Assembly: GCA_016169945.1 (NCBI GenBank)
Contig: JADLSH010000061.1
Location: 1,364,001-1,428,000 of the forward strand
Direction: 5' to 3'
DNA from: Trachythela sp. YZ-2020
Taxonomy: Eukaryota > Cnidaria > Anthozoa > Malacalcyonacea > Clavulariidae
DNA length: 64,000 nucleotides
Shown here: positions 21,701-32,889 of the stretch, piece after piece
How the letters are laid out: the number at the start of each line of letters is the position of its first letter
Position numbering within the stretch: position 1 is the first letter of the stretch
The notes under the pieces: model-generated
What the model was told of the DNA's origin: nothing
What the model saw: the letters and a program-made list of their open reading frames with translations, nothing else
Database searches by the model: none
Made by a program: the position numbers and the translations under genes

Positions 21701-22560
21701 GTATATATATATAGATTTTCGCTTACCTCAAAACTTGTCTTCAACAGGCTGTTTCATCTGTAAAAGAATCATCAGGCAGTTTGCAAGTATCGAAAGAAAT
21801 GACCGCTTATATACTTCCTGCCGGAGCGTGGGGGTATATGTGGGAGACAATGTGTGCATGCATGGCTTTGTTTGCGTTGTTTACGCGAAATTTATTACGA
21901 TGACGACACCGTGATATTATTTCAGCTCTTTTGTTGAGTAAACAATTCTTGTTTTTTTCTTTCAAAATACAAAATTTTTCTTCTAAACATAAATTGCATC
22001 GTTTGGATCCTCCCGTGTACGAAATTGAATGTTTTAAAATTTGCCAATTAATACTGAAATCCTTATTGCTTTCTTTCAATGTCCAAATATATTTCGAAAG
22101 TTCCGTGTCATTTGCATGCTTTTTATGCTGAAAAGATTTAGTGTGGTTGGCCAATCGCTCTTTGAATGCGATTGCAGTCATGCCAATGTAATTTTTGATC
22201 GTGTTTGTGTTGCTTACTGTGACTGTTGCTTTGTATACTATGTCCCTAGTCATGCATTGTTTTTGAAGCGGGAAAATGGTGTTTTCTCTACAACTGCAAT
22301 TGGTAGTGTCCCTATCCTGTGGCTTGTTATTCCTAGATATGCGTGCATTGTGTTTAGTGATTACTGACTTGACATTGTTCATGCAGCTGTAACTTACTTT
22401 AACTGTATTTCTGTTAAAAATTTTATGGAGCTTGTGATGCGGTGGAAAATGTTTGTCAATTAGACTAAGGAAATTACGTCCTATGTTTGTGCTAACACTC
22501 TTGCTAAATGGTGGGTTGAACCAAATGATATTGCGATGCCGTTTCGTTTGCTGCATAAAG
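21701..22560 (-). mobile_element. Penelope-like element, minus-strand copy with GIY-YIG endonuclease
   Basis: An open frame at 21807-22556 (249 codons) encodes the C-terminal part of a Penelope protein: RNIIWFNPPFSKSVSTN, LHKIFNRNTVKVSYSC, a CxC/C cluster, then the GIY-YIG endonuclease start IVYKATVTV and NYIGMTAIAFKERLANH. After these come TELSKYIWTL, INWQILKHS and a CNLCLEEKFCIL cysteine motif. No stop interrupts it, but the RT is missing: the copy is 5'-truncated at about 22560. GIY-YIG supplies the nicking activity for target-primed insertion in this class. The tail faces the plus copy. Confidence 0.9.
21733..21788 (-). ncRNA. Hammerhead-type ribozyme candidate in Penelope tail (minus)
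   Basis: This is the mirror copy of 21562-21617: on the minus strand CTGATGA and GAAAC (plus 21751-21775) with the same short stem II and outer stem I (ACTTGC/ACAAGT-type). Small base changes from the plus copy slightly weaken stem I. Confidence 0.45.
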
Positions 22561-23467
22561 ATAAAAATATATTAAATTGATATATTTCGCAATTAACAAA
22601 ACTTTTCAACATATTCTGTCTCTTATCTTTTTGTGTTAGCGGCCACCCTTTCCGTCATGGTTAGGATTACGAAAGATTCGGAAAGTTGACCGTGAGTTCC
22701 TACAAATTATAATTAGGTTCTTCTTTAAAAACGTTTACCACTCAATTTACAAAATATGGTTATAACATTTTCAAAACAAAGTCAACAATAGCCAATATTT
22801 CATTGTTTCATATGGTGCAGTCATATTATTTGCACTGATAAAGATCGGTGGTTATGAATGGGAAACTTTGCCAAGTTTAAGGTACGTTTAAAACTTGTCA
22901 AGGAAAAATTGATCGAAAAGACTTGTTTTGCAGTACACACCAAACCTAAACCGAATTCCTACCCCATCATTAAAGTGTACTGCAACGACATTTTCACAAT
23001 AGTCTTTTTCAATAACTTAAATGAATTTGATATGTATTTGAGCGTCATACGTTGTCGTTGGGTAGAAGTTGCTAAACATTGCCTCCAAACTGTAACGTAA
23101 GAACGAGGACGGAAATCCAGGAAAGCAATTAACATGATATTTATGTTATGATAGAATATAGCAATCGAGCTGTTAGAAATGAAATTTCTCGCTTATTCAG
23201 CCTATATTTCATCTAAAAACTTGATATCGAATTAGAACAATAAAACGAGAGTAGGAAAATTAGGGTCAGCGACGAATATTTGGAGTGAGCATACAATATT
23301 ATACACAAGATATTGCCTACGAAAATAGAGGGTATTTCGTATTTAACGAATCGATTTCCAACCGAAAATTTTCGAAAATGTAAAAGAAAACAAACTCCGA
23401 CAAAAGCATCTTCTGCGCTCAATATTTGAGTTGTAAAACCTATACTATTATAATTATGTTAACACTT
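22561..23467. other. Intergenic stretch, nothing recognised
   Basis: A frame at 22858-23100 has no recognisable motif. No repeats or RNA genes were seen. Confidence 0.45.
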
Positions 23468-23490
23468 CTACCTACCTACCTACCTACCTA

Positions 23491-23545
<55 letters not shown>

Positions 23546-23566
23546 ACCTACCTACCTATCTATCTC

Positions 23567-23626
<60 letters not shown>
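23468..23626. repeat. Compound microsatellite (CTAC)n(CTGC)n(CTAT)n
   Basis: Three related tetranucleotide blocks follow one another without interruption: CTAC/CCTA units, then CCTG units, then CTAT units to 23626. Confidence 0.98.
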
Positions 23627-24777
23627 AACAAGAATACACGATATGCGGTGATATTTCGATTCTAGTCATGACACTCGTAATATGCAAGGGAGAAAATATC
23701 ACCTGGTAAGACCATAGACAATGTCAGATTGAGACGAAAAGCCGATAATCAGAGAAGAGAAATCTTCAAACGTCTTTTAAATTACTCGAATACGGAAAAT
23801 TAACAACTACGTATTAACAAAATACGAGCACAAAAAGATGATAATAAACCATAGCAAGACCTCGATTGGATATTTTCCCGTACAGCACTCATGCACTCTC
23901 GGACAGTAAGTGGTTACTGTTTTGGTTGGAGGTCGTGGGACTCAGTCGAATCTAAGTAAGCTTTTGTTTGTTGGCATGGCAATAAAACTGTTTTCCATCT
24001 ATTTTACTATCTCGCATATTAACGACGCAAATGAATACTTCATGTACCTATTATACAGCGCCGCTCGACTAGATCGAAGATGAGTGCGCAGTGGCATATT
24101 GCGCATTTCTTTATCAAGTTTTGCTTGTCGGCTGTATTTACGAACAATTTTCCTTGTTCAAAAACTTGTCAATATTTTGTCTTATACACACGAGCAATTA
24201 AATTGAACTTGTCAATAAAATTTTTTGTCTGTACGGGGCTTAACTACATCTTCAATTTTACCTCCCCAAGCGTTAGAAATGAACTATAAATAACTATAAC
24301 TTAACCTCCTCGTTTCAGTACCTCGTTAAAATGTGGATATTTAAGAATGAGAATGCAAAATGTTGAAATTATTTTGCATAGTTGTTGCTGAAAAACAATA
24401 TTAATAATTCTGGAAAATAATCGCAAATTGTTCCATAACAGATATTTAAATTTGCACTTGACTACATAGATGTGCTTTCGCGTCACTATAGTAACTCAAC
24501 AGCAATGGATCGCCATCTGGTCAATTTGGAGAAGATGCTTAGATAACAAACTGATTAAAATGTTTTGTCTAAAATACAAATCCTAAGTTTTTTCAAAGGT
24601 TTTGATTTCTCTCCAACAATTCGCTGATCATCCTAAATCAAAATAAACCAAAAGTAAATTTCTGACTAAAAAGCATACATACATAATTTACTAGCAATAA
24701 GTAAATACAACATTTATTTGTCTTCAATTAGCCAAAGTTCTGAACGATTATGGTAAATGTATCATAATAGGTGTCAA
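23627..24777. other. Intergenic stretch, nothing recognised
   Basis: AT-rich DNA with small hydrophobic frames only (for example 24080-24289), with no domain and no splice-bounded exon I can defend. Confidence 0.45.
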
Positions 24778-25383
24778 CAGTCAACTCTCGTTATAGCACC
24801 CTGGGGACAGTCATTTAATGTCCGTAATAGCGAGAGTCCGCAATAGCGGGGTGCGATGAGAATATCCCAATTTTAGGTTGTAAAATGTCACTACAATGTA
24901 TTACTCCTTTTTGTTTATTTCAACTTCTGGTTGAGGTTTACTGTGATACATCAGTGCAAAGCACAAGTCAAAGTAAAATGCCTCGAAAGTAGTGTAAATA
25001 AAGCGGGGAAAGATCGGGACATTCTATATTTTTCTAATTTGTCAGTTTTGTCGACAGAAATGATGACGCACGGAGTCTTCAAGTACTTCCGCTGATAAAT
25101 AGAAACAGTAAAATATGTCACTGTATAAATTAAAAGTCATTCAGTTTTATATTGTGTCCAGAGAAAAATACGTCCACGGTACGTGTCCGTTGTAACGAGA
25201 GTAAAACAATAAAAATGTCTGTGGGGACCACATGAAGTGTCCGCAATGCCGCAATAGGGAGAGTCCTTAATAACGAGATGTATTTCAATACATTTCTTAG
25301 TAGTTTCGGCCGGGGATTTACAAAGTGTCCTTAATAGCGGGGTGTCTCTAATAGTGGAGTTTCCGCAAGGCGAGAGTTGACTG
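24778..25383. mobile_element. Pogo/Tigger-like non-autonomous DNA transposon
   Basis: The termini are CAGTCAACTCTCG and its complement CGAGAGTTGACTG. Subterminal repeats of the type AATAGCGAGAGTCC and AATAGCGGGGTG occur inside both ends. TA follows the right end; the left flank is CAA, so the expected TA duplication is imperfect. No transposase is present in the roughly 606 bp. CAGT-starting TIRs with TA targets are typical of the pogo group of the Tc1/mariner superfamily. Confidence 0.75.
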
Positions 25384-25850
25384 TATACACTTAATTGCGC
25401 GGACGTCCAGTGGCATCACTATAGTAACTTAATATAGCCATAGTTGTCGTCCATCATCTGGTTAGTTTAGAGAAGACGCTCACATAGCAAGAGCTAAACT
25501 GATTATTTGTCTTGTTCCCGAAGACAAAATGAAAAACTATCTTGGAAAGGCGTTCATTTCACCCAAATTTCTGTTCTTGTTCATGTTGCCTCTACCTGTC
25601 ATGTTACAAGAAGACTCCTGCACTCCAGCAACTATTGTTGCCATGCCTTTTCATGTGCTGCATAAAAGTAGGTTTTAAAGTAACTCATATTTTAATTACC
25701 GTTCTTTTTTTTCTTTATTATTGGCCCTCCGCTTTTTTTCTATTTATTGTTGGCCTTTCGCTGTTTCTGATACATTTACATGTCAACATGCAGTATCAAA
25801 AAGCTAGAAAGTATGAATGAATGAAATGACTTTCCAGTCATGCGTTTCTT

Positions 25851-26010
25851 ATACGTACGTACACGCACAGAAAAGTTTAATCCTTCTAACAAATGCATAC
25901 TAAAACTTACGAAACACTAAATTATGTACATTTATTCATTTAGTTTTTTCATAAGTAACATTTAAATGGATTTAAACTTTTCCGTGCGTGTACGCGCGTA
26001 TGTACGAAAA
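25851..26010. repeat. Hairpin MITE-like repeat
   Basis: The left arm ATACGTACGTACACGCACAG plus AAAAGTTTAATCC is mirrored by GGATTTAAACTTTTCCGTGC and GTACGCGCGTATGTACG on the right. A (GAAT)n-like tract at 25807-25826 immediately precedes it and may be the tail of a LINE fragment. Confidence 0.7.
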
Positions 26011-26261
26011 ACGCGTAACTGGAATGCAGCTTTAACACTTGAGAGTGCAGATAGCACTAACAAACACGTGTCCCTCAGTATGCTGATGATAGGAATATAA
26101 CGTTCACTACAACGTCACTGACAGAAAAAATATTGAAAGAAAACTACACTTAAGTTAAAAATAGTGTAAGACAATATAGGAAATTGCATATAGGAAGTTG
26201 CATGAATCTAAAGATTGTGATGTTAGATTCGAGGTGAGTTCATTTTGGATGATGTTGTCAA

Positions 26262-26530
26262 CGCTCTGCCGAAAGTCGTGGGTTTTCTCCGGGTACTCCG
26301 GTTTCATCCCACAGGGAAAGTTGACAGGGTGGGTTAGGTAAAAGGGCCCACAGTAATTGGCATATGCTGTTGTGGTGACCCTGCCCTAGTTGGCGAAGCT
26401 AAATGAAATAAACTGAGCTACTCGGCGCAAGGGAGGCTGAGAATTTCTTGATCGCCATGACAGTCGAACACGCGACCTTTGGTTTGCTACTCCAATGCTC
26501 TACCAACTGAGCTACGAGGTAAACTCGGTT
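26262..26530 (-). mobile_element. tRNA-derived SINE with a second tRNA-like head
   Basis: On the minus strand, CTCGTAGCTCAGTTGGTAGA (A box) and a GGTCGCGTGTTCGACTG region (B box) form a clear tRNA-like head. The other end carries CCGAAAGTCGTGGGTTTTC and CCGGGTACTCCGG, blocks also present in the SINEs at 16166 and 41037. A truncated plus-strand head copy follows at about 26645 (CCTCAGTTGGTAGAACATTG). Confidence 0.7.
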
Positions 26531-26699
26531 CGAGTAGATGATATTTCGGCACTCAGGCATCATCCAAAATTAATGAGTTCTAACACCACAATCATTAACT
26601 AGACTAAGTTCCGAAATATTACCTACTGGAACCGAATCAGTTGACCTCACACCTCAGTTGGTAGAACATTGGGCTTTTTACAACTCTCCTGCACAGAAT

Positions 26700-28639
26700 C
26701 GAAAATGAACAGAAGGGCAAGGTCCTATTTTTTTGAGCGCATTCGTTAGATCCGCCATTACGCCAGCAAGTAAACTGGCTGCTGGTGTACTACAGATTAT
26801 ATAGGGAAATGTGATGTTTGGGCAATAAAATTGCCTTTTACGCTCAATTTCCTCGACGATCGTGAAGGTTTTTGACAAAACACGGAAGAAATAAGGTAAG
26901 ACGTTACGATTTATTCAGTGACAGCAATCTAAAGACGATTTGTCGGCAAAAAAATGCCGTTTTACTTGAGTGTATAAAATAGCCTTATAAGTATATCAAT
27001 TGTAAGTATTAGGCCAGTTACTTCGTACTTGTCTTCTATTTACCAGATACTTATCTTAGATCAAGTCTTCATCACGCATAATGTAGTTACTGTAGAAGCT
27101 TTTTTTATCCAAACTGTCGCGTATTTAGACAGTTAAGTCTTGCATAGTGGCTTTTAAGATTTTATATTCGACATTTTCGTGTTAATATATGATACACAGC
27201 TGAAAGATATCTATGTCTTCCTTTAACAAATAACAAGTACTGAGTTTTGTAAAATACATGCATTTTTGAGGTTTAAACTTTGTAAACAAACTGTAAGTAT
27301 ATAGGTTGATCGTACAAACATTACAATGCCATTGTTGTTTACTAGCAGCATTTCGTTCTATTTCAACTGCATAACAGAAAAAGGATAAATGTTTGGAAGG
27401 TTTATATTATATTTACCAAAGCTAAGGCAATAAACACAGATAGAAGTAACATACAGTCATGAGCTGTGTTTACACTGCTAGCCTGGCCTAGTTTGGCTTA
27501 CGCAGAATTGGGTCATCAATTATAGAAGCAAAACCTGGCCTAGCCTTGTAGCGTAAACACAGCTATATGCATGTAGGCCTCTAGCATACCTCGGTCAAGC
27601 CAGTCATCATAGGCCACAGGGTTGCAAGTGATGGCAACTGGCCATTCTATGACACAGTATTATTTGCTTGCAATTCATGCTATAATTATGCCAATACATT
27701 GTACCATCATTTAGCTTCACCAGCCCTCACTAAAAACACTGAAAATCTTGGGCCCTAAGTATTTTGCGCTGGTTTAATGTCATCAGTTTTGTTTCTTTTA
27801 GCTTAGTTCGTCCTTTTGGATGTGCACAAGCTTTAACTGCAAGTGATGAAGTTCCTGTCAATGATTGGATCATTTTGCATTGCCCCTGTTATAATAAATG
27901 TATGCCAGTATCGCAATGCAGAAATAAATTTTTACATGAAAACTTGTTGACTAGTTTACTTTATTTCTTTCCTAATGTTATACTGTGCAAGATATATGTA
28001 TACAGAATATAAGGGGCTGTTCATATATATGAGAGCTGGGGTGGCATGGCAAAATAGGTCGGGCTCTTCAGTGCCGACATCTTACCTAGGTCCCACATCA
28101 AATATTGTTTCAATAATATTTTGAGATTGTATTCAAATGTGGACCGGACAGCCTGGCTAGAAATTGTGTTACTGTACTTGCTTTGTTCTGCGTAACAATG
28201 ACTAGCGTTTATAAATAGAAGCAAGTAAGATGTTAAAAGGTGTTACAAAAATAGCATTTTCCAAATATAGAACATGAATTTTGTTTTCCTGCTAATATTG
28301 CATCAGAATTTCTACCTAGTGCTTGCTGCAAGGTTAGCCTTTCTTATGTCAAGCAAGAGAATGCAAGCTAACCAGGTTTGGCGGGTCAGCCCTAGTCAAG
28401 TAATGTGGTTTCAACCGTAATGTGGTTTCAACCGACTGGCAAACAAACTTGTACCGACTACTTTTAATTTTTGTTCTCATAAAAACTTTTTTTTATGTGT
28501 CGAAGGGGAGGGGAGGGGTGTTGGGTTAAAAATTTTCCGGACTACAAATGTTTTTATATTACTATTTAACCAATAAATACAATTGTTCCTACAAAAAAAT
28601 TTAATTCCTAAATACAAAAATTCCTTTTTTCTAATCTTT
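26700..28639. other. Intergenic stretch without recognised gene
   Basis: It contains one hairpin (27462-27564: AGCTGTGTTTAC paired with GTAAACACAGCT, extended through CTAGCC/GGCCTAG) and otherwise unstructured AT-rich DNA. Confidence 0.5.
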
Positions 28640-28730
28640 GTGTCGACTCATTTTGTGCCGACTTGTTTCGTGCCGACTTGTTTCGTGCCGACTTGTTTCG
28701 TGCCGACTTCTACTGTTTTGTGCCGACTCA
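28640..28730. repeat. Tandem repeat, 15-bp unit
   Basis: The unit GTGCCGACTTGTTTC is repeated about four times with degenerate flanking copies. It is followed at about 28770 by a C/G homopolymer palindrome (GGGGGGGTGTGACACCCCCC). Confidence 0.85.
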
Positions 28731-28883
28731 AATCTCGCTTCTGCAGACTAAATCTCCAAATACAATTTATGGGGGGGTGTGACACCCCCCAAACCCCCCC
28801 GTAGATACGGCCCTGCTTTCTGTACAAAAATTATTTTGTAACGTAATTAATAAATTTTTTAAGGTAACGAGTAACATTTTGCA

Positions 28884-29013
28884 AAGGTAATTGTGGTTAT
28901 AATTCCATGACACGCAATCGCGAATATTTCTCTTTGATCTTGACCCCAATCCCGACCCAATCCCTAACCATAACCCTATTTCGTGCGTGTCATGGAATTG
29001 TAACCGTAATTGT
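28884..29013. repeat. Hairpin repeat next to gypsy element A
   Basis: TAATTGTGGTTATAATTCC and ATGACACGCA on the left pair with TGCGTGTCAT and GGAATTGTAACCGTAATTG on the right. Confidence 0.7.
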
Positions 29014-29271
29014 TATATATAAACCAGCCGCCATCTTTAATATATGCAACACAACGTTCCCCCTGAACTATAACATAAACTGAATACATAATATCCCCCT
29101 CTTTCCAATAGGTAACTAAGCTAAAAGTCTTCATGTGTCTGTTTATATGGAAATGATGCTATACATAATGAATAATATTATTCATACATTTCTGCTGATT
29201 CTTCCACTTCTTGTAATGTAGTGTCTTTGGTTACTTTCTGCGTTTTCTGATACTGATCCCTGGACGGGTTC

Positions 29272-30238
29272 TTATTTGTCTTTTGCCGTAGACATTGCTG
29301 TTTCACAGGGTGGATGACGAGCCGTTGGTGTGTGGACAGGGTTTGGGTTATCAAGGGATTTTCGGTGGTCCGTGTCTTCGTTGGTTGGGTACTCGTGGTT
29401 GTCTTCTGGCTCCGCTATTGATCTTCCTGGGTCCAATCTCAGAGCTACTCTGTTGCATCTTAGATTTTGGTTTCCTGTGTCCACAATGTATGAACGAGGT
29501 GAAGAATGATGGCCACCACCGTTGCTTGTCTCCATAGCTTCGACACTGCTTCTGGACGGATTCTTACTTGTTCCCCAGGTTTCAGGGGGGGTAGCTCTTT
29601 CGTGCCGTTACGATTGTAATAGTCGGTTTGTTTTTCTTTCATATGGCCCATTCTTCTCTTGACATCGTTTATGTTATAAGCTTCGTGCTCTAACAAACTG
29701 CGTGCTATCGGGAGGTTGGTTCTCAATCTTCTTCCCATACATAGCTGCGATGGCGAGAGATCAATGCCTGGTATTGGTGTTGCTCGATAGACCAATAGGG
29801 CCTTGTGCTTGTCGTCGTTCTTTCTCCACAATGATTTGACTATTTTCACTGCTTCTTCTGCTTCTCCGTTTGCTTTGGGATGTTTTGGACTTATCAACAC
29901 GTGTTGGAAGTTGGAAGCTTTTGCAAAATTCTGCATTTGTATACTGTGTGCCACAGTCTGTCGTAAACATCTGGTATTCCATGTCTCCCGAAGTGTCCTT
30001 TCAGGGCTTCGATGGTGTTAGAGGCGGAGAGATCACTGAGCTCTGTGAATTCAATGTACTTGGAGTAGTAATCAACAGACATTACATAGTTTTTGCCCTT
30101 GAAGGTAAATATGTCAGATACTGCTTCCGTCCAAGGGTAGTCGGGAGTTTTGCTCGGTATCATCGGTTCCTTCTGCTGCACCGCTGCAGTACATGTCATG
30201 ATTTCGGTTTCCCAGTATGGTTTGACACTGTGAGGCAC
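29272..30238 (-). pseudogene. pol: Gypsy A integrase core and C-terminal region
   Basis: 29894-30238 encodes VSDIFTFKGKNYVMSVDYYS with the first core Asp. The DCGTQYTNAEFCKSF block with the second Asp is in the 29761-29982 frame. HPKANGEAEEAVKIVK, carrying the catalytic Glu, is in 29460-29954. The C-terminal part has LKPGEQVRIR and, in another frame, PRSYIVDTGNQNLRCNR. The three DDE residues survive across three frames; the gene is a pseudogene. Confidence 0.88.
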
Positions 30239-30256
30239 GTGCTGCTTTGTGGCGGG

Positions 30257-30628
30257 TCATCCTACCTGGATGGCAGCATACAATTCGTGTAGCTCATTCG
30301 CAGTTCTTTGCTGCAGTTCATGGTATTTGTCTTGGGTGACTGATATTCTCTCAAGCATGTTCACTTGAAACTCCTTTCTTTCGGGTGGCACATCGTCGAG
30401 GCTCGCCCTGCTGAGTGTATCTGCGATGACTTGCTGCTTGCCAGGAAGGTATTCGACTTTCAGGTCATATCCTTTCATATTCAACATTATGGTCTGCAGT
30501 CGCAGTGGTGCAGACAGCAAGGGCTTGCGAAGAATGGTCTCTAATGGTTTGTGATCAGTCTGTACCACAGTTGCCTTTCCTAGGATGTATTCTCTGAATT
30601 TCTCAGTGCTGAACACAATCGCCAACAT
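30257..30628 (-). pseudogene. pol: Gypsy A RNase H
   Basis: The frame starts at an internal Met within LAIVFSTEKFREYILGK. It contains VQTDHKPLETIL (the TDHKPL motif of gypsy RNase H) and VEYLPGKQQVIADTLSR, the standard C-terminal RNase H signature. The upstream part with the first catalytic Asp is in a degraded region at 30640-30790. Confidence 0.88.
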
Positions 30629-30799
30629 TTCTTTCTCAATAGGTGACCAGTTTAACTCCGTCGCGCGAAGCTTTCGGAATGCGTAAGCTATGGGTCTTCA
30701 TTCTTGTAGGAGGACAACACCCACTGCATTCTTGCTAGCTTCACACTGTTTTGTGACATCTTTCTTGACATAACAAGCTAGTATCGGTGCTGTGCAGCA

Positions 30800-31531
30800 T
30801 TAGTCTTTGATGTGTTGAAAAGCTTCTTCCTGTGGTTTATTCCAGTGAAAGACTGTGTCTTTCTTCGTAAGGTGACGTAGTGGCTCTTCTACCTCAGCCA
30901 AATGTGATAAGAACTTGGCTAGGTATTGGACCGATCCAAGGAAACGGCGGACATCTTTTTTCTCAGATGTTGGCATGTTTCTCATCGCTTCTACTTCTCG
31001 GAGTCAGGTTTGACTCCATGCGCTAATATGAGATGTCCCACATACCGCACTTCCTCTTTCGTGATCTTTACTTTGTCAAAGGACTTGTTGTAAGACAGCA
31101 TCATGATGCGCTACGTCACGTCCAGCCACCAAAATATCATCCATTATGGCATGTGCATACTCTATCCCTTCCAACATGTCATCCATTGCTCTCTGGTACA
31201 TCTCCGGTTTTGATTTGATGCCAAATGGTAGCTTTAACCAACGGTATCTACTTAACGGTGTGTTCATCGTTGTCAGGAGACTTGATTCGTAATCGATCTT
31301 CATTTGGAGATATCCACTCTTGGCATCCAATACTGAAAACACTTTGGCTCCAGGGATCTTCGTGGTGACTTCTTCCACTGTTGGGATAGGATAATGCTCT
31401 CGCTTTACCGCTTTGTTCAGGTCGGATGAGTCTATGCAGATGCGGATCTTCTCTCCTTTCTGTGCCACTACCATGGAGTTGACCCAATTGGTTGGCTGGG
31501 TTACTTTCGCCAGATGCCCCTCTTTTTCCAT
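30800..31531 (-). pseudogene. pol: Gypsy A reverse transcriptase
   Basis: 31076-31531 encodes RT fingers and palm: WVNSMVVAQKGEKIRICID, DLNKAVKREHYPIPT, FSVLDAKSGYLQMKI, WLKLPFGIKS, and IMDDILVAG at the catalytic box (usual form V/I-x-DD-I). The thumb (RRFLGSVQYLAKFL, KKDTVFHWNKPQEEAF) is at 30800-30985 in a different frame. The two catalytic aspartates are present although the frame is broken. Confidence 0.88.
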
Positions 31532-31894
31532 TTATTTTTGTTTGCTCGTAATCTTTGGAAGGAGCGCTGCGGGTTGCCTATTCGAGTGTGTTCCTGGCAT
31601 TGTTCTTGTAGCATCTTCCAAGTCTGGATGTTGGATAAGAAGCTCTTGGAGGCTGTGGTCAATTTCGTGTATTCGCTTTACCAGGTTTAAGGCTTTGCAC
31701 ACTTTTCCAGATAGGATTGGATTCTGAGCCTTGTCGACGATGAAGAATTTCACCTTGGTCTCTTTCTCCTTGTCTTTCACTTTCAGTGTGGCGCATCCTC
31801 TTGGCATAATCTGGTGTTGGCCATATGACACAAGTCTTTTGTGTGTTTTTTTTTACCTGTGCATCTGGAGCAACATTTCGCAACTGCTTAGTAA

Positions 31895-32739
31895 TCATGA
31901 CACTAGCCTGTTACCTGTATCCAGGTGGTATTGCAATGTGCCATGGCCAACTTGCACAGTCCCCCACCACTCGTTATCCTTCGGCGGGCCGGCTTCGCTG
32001 TCAACTTTATGGATCTTCAGACTTTTTAGTTGCAGTAAATGCAAATCTTTGGAATGCCGGTAGTCATCATCAGAGCTGTCTGTTTCCTCACTGGAGTACA
32101 AATCTTTACCCATGCCATGTATTTTATTCTCTCCTCCTCTGCACACTCTGCCAAAATGTCCCATCTTCCCGCACTTACGGCAAGACTGGTTCTTGGCTGG
32201 ACATTTTTCTTGTGGTTTATGGCTATTGTAACCGCATCTTTGACACGTTGACTCTTTCTCTGTCGATCTGGATGTATCTGTTCTCATTTGGTTCTTGCGT
32301 CTGGGAAGTCTGTTGGCCTTTGCTGATACACCATGCACCGACACGTTTGGATCTTCACCTGTGATTACCTTCATTCCATCTTTGATAGCTTCAAACAGTC
32401 TCCCTATACTTATAGCTGTTTCTAAAGTTAAGTTTTTACTCTTCTCTAAACAACGTTGTTTCACTCTTTCGTCTAAAGACTTGCACGCTATAGCATTCCT
32501 GATTAGCTTGTCTGTTTCTCTGATGTCCAAACCACGTCAAATGTCTCTCCTTGTTTTTGATGCCTCCTGTCAAACTGAACTGCTGCCGTAATAGGATTTT
32601 TCTTCGATGCCAATTGTCCTTTGAACTTTGCAGCGACTTTATCAAGGATATCTTTCTCACTTACTTGTTGGATATTTTCGCCCGTTCCAACTTGAATTGT
32701 ATTCCATTGAAATGTAAGGTACATTTCGCGGTTGTGCAT
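31895..32739 (-). pseudogene. gag: Gypsy A gag with two zinc knuckles and protease start
   Basis: The N-terminal part (32503-32739) includes QFDRRHQKQGETFD, a retrotransposon gag signature. After a frameshift, 31895-32530 continues with DKLIRNAIACKSLDERVKQR and LTLETAISI. Two CCHC knuckles follow: C-x2-C-x4-H-x5-C (CQRCGYNSHKPQEKC) and C-x2-C-x4-H-x4-C (CRKCGKMGHFGRVC). The frame ends at the protease region with QYHLDTG, the aspartic protease active-site motif, then breaks. The protease remainder (31532-31831; KVKFFIVDK, PILSG) is in another frame. Confidence 0.85.
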
Positions 32740-32889
32740 CCTTGCTTAGACAGTGCGAAAACAACATAAATGTGGATAAACGGCTAAATAAAAATATTGT
32801 CTTATAAAAAAAAGTAATTATTATTATTATTATTAGAACAATATTTAAACAGGAATGCTCCGCTCACCGTAGTGATTTTCAGGGAGGTC

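Larger units (their letters stand above)
29100..32740 (-). mobile_element. Ty3/gypsy retrotransposon A (decayed, gag to integrase)
   Basis: Minus-strand order is gag, zinc knuckles, protease, RT, RNase H, integrase. This is the Ty3/gypsy order. The frame is broken several times, so no intact polyprotein exists. A purine-rich tract (GGAAAGAGGGGGA on the minus strand, plus 29094-29106) lies after the integrase region and is a candidate polypurine tract. I could not identify paired LTRs. The element lies between gene 1 and the first identified exon of gene 2. Confidence 0.9.

Noticed and set aside
22858..23100. 80-codon plus-strand frame
   Set aside because: No recognisable domain, and isolated in non-coding DNA.
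23426..23665. Plus-strand frame rich in LPTYLPAC and YLSI repeats
   Set aside because: It is a translation of the compound tetranucleotide microsatellite.
25542..25820. 92-codon frame with hydrophobic stretches, possible signal or membrane protein
   Set aside because: Phe/Leu richness comes from a T-rich tract; there is no splice donor in the phase needed for gene 2, and a LINE-like tail follows.
26480..26520. tRNA gene (GCTCAGTTGGTAGAGC on the minus strand)
   Set aside because: There is no complete cloverleaf with an acceptor stem; it is continuous with SINE body sequence, so it is a SINE head.
28970..29000. Telomere-like CCCTAACCATAACCCTA near 28960
   Set aside because: It is only two to three imperfect units inside a hairpin repeat, not a telomeric array.
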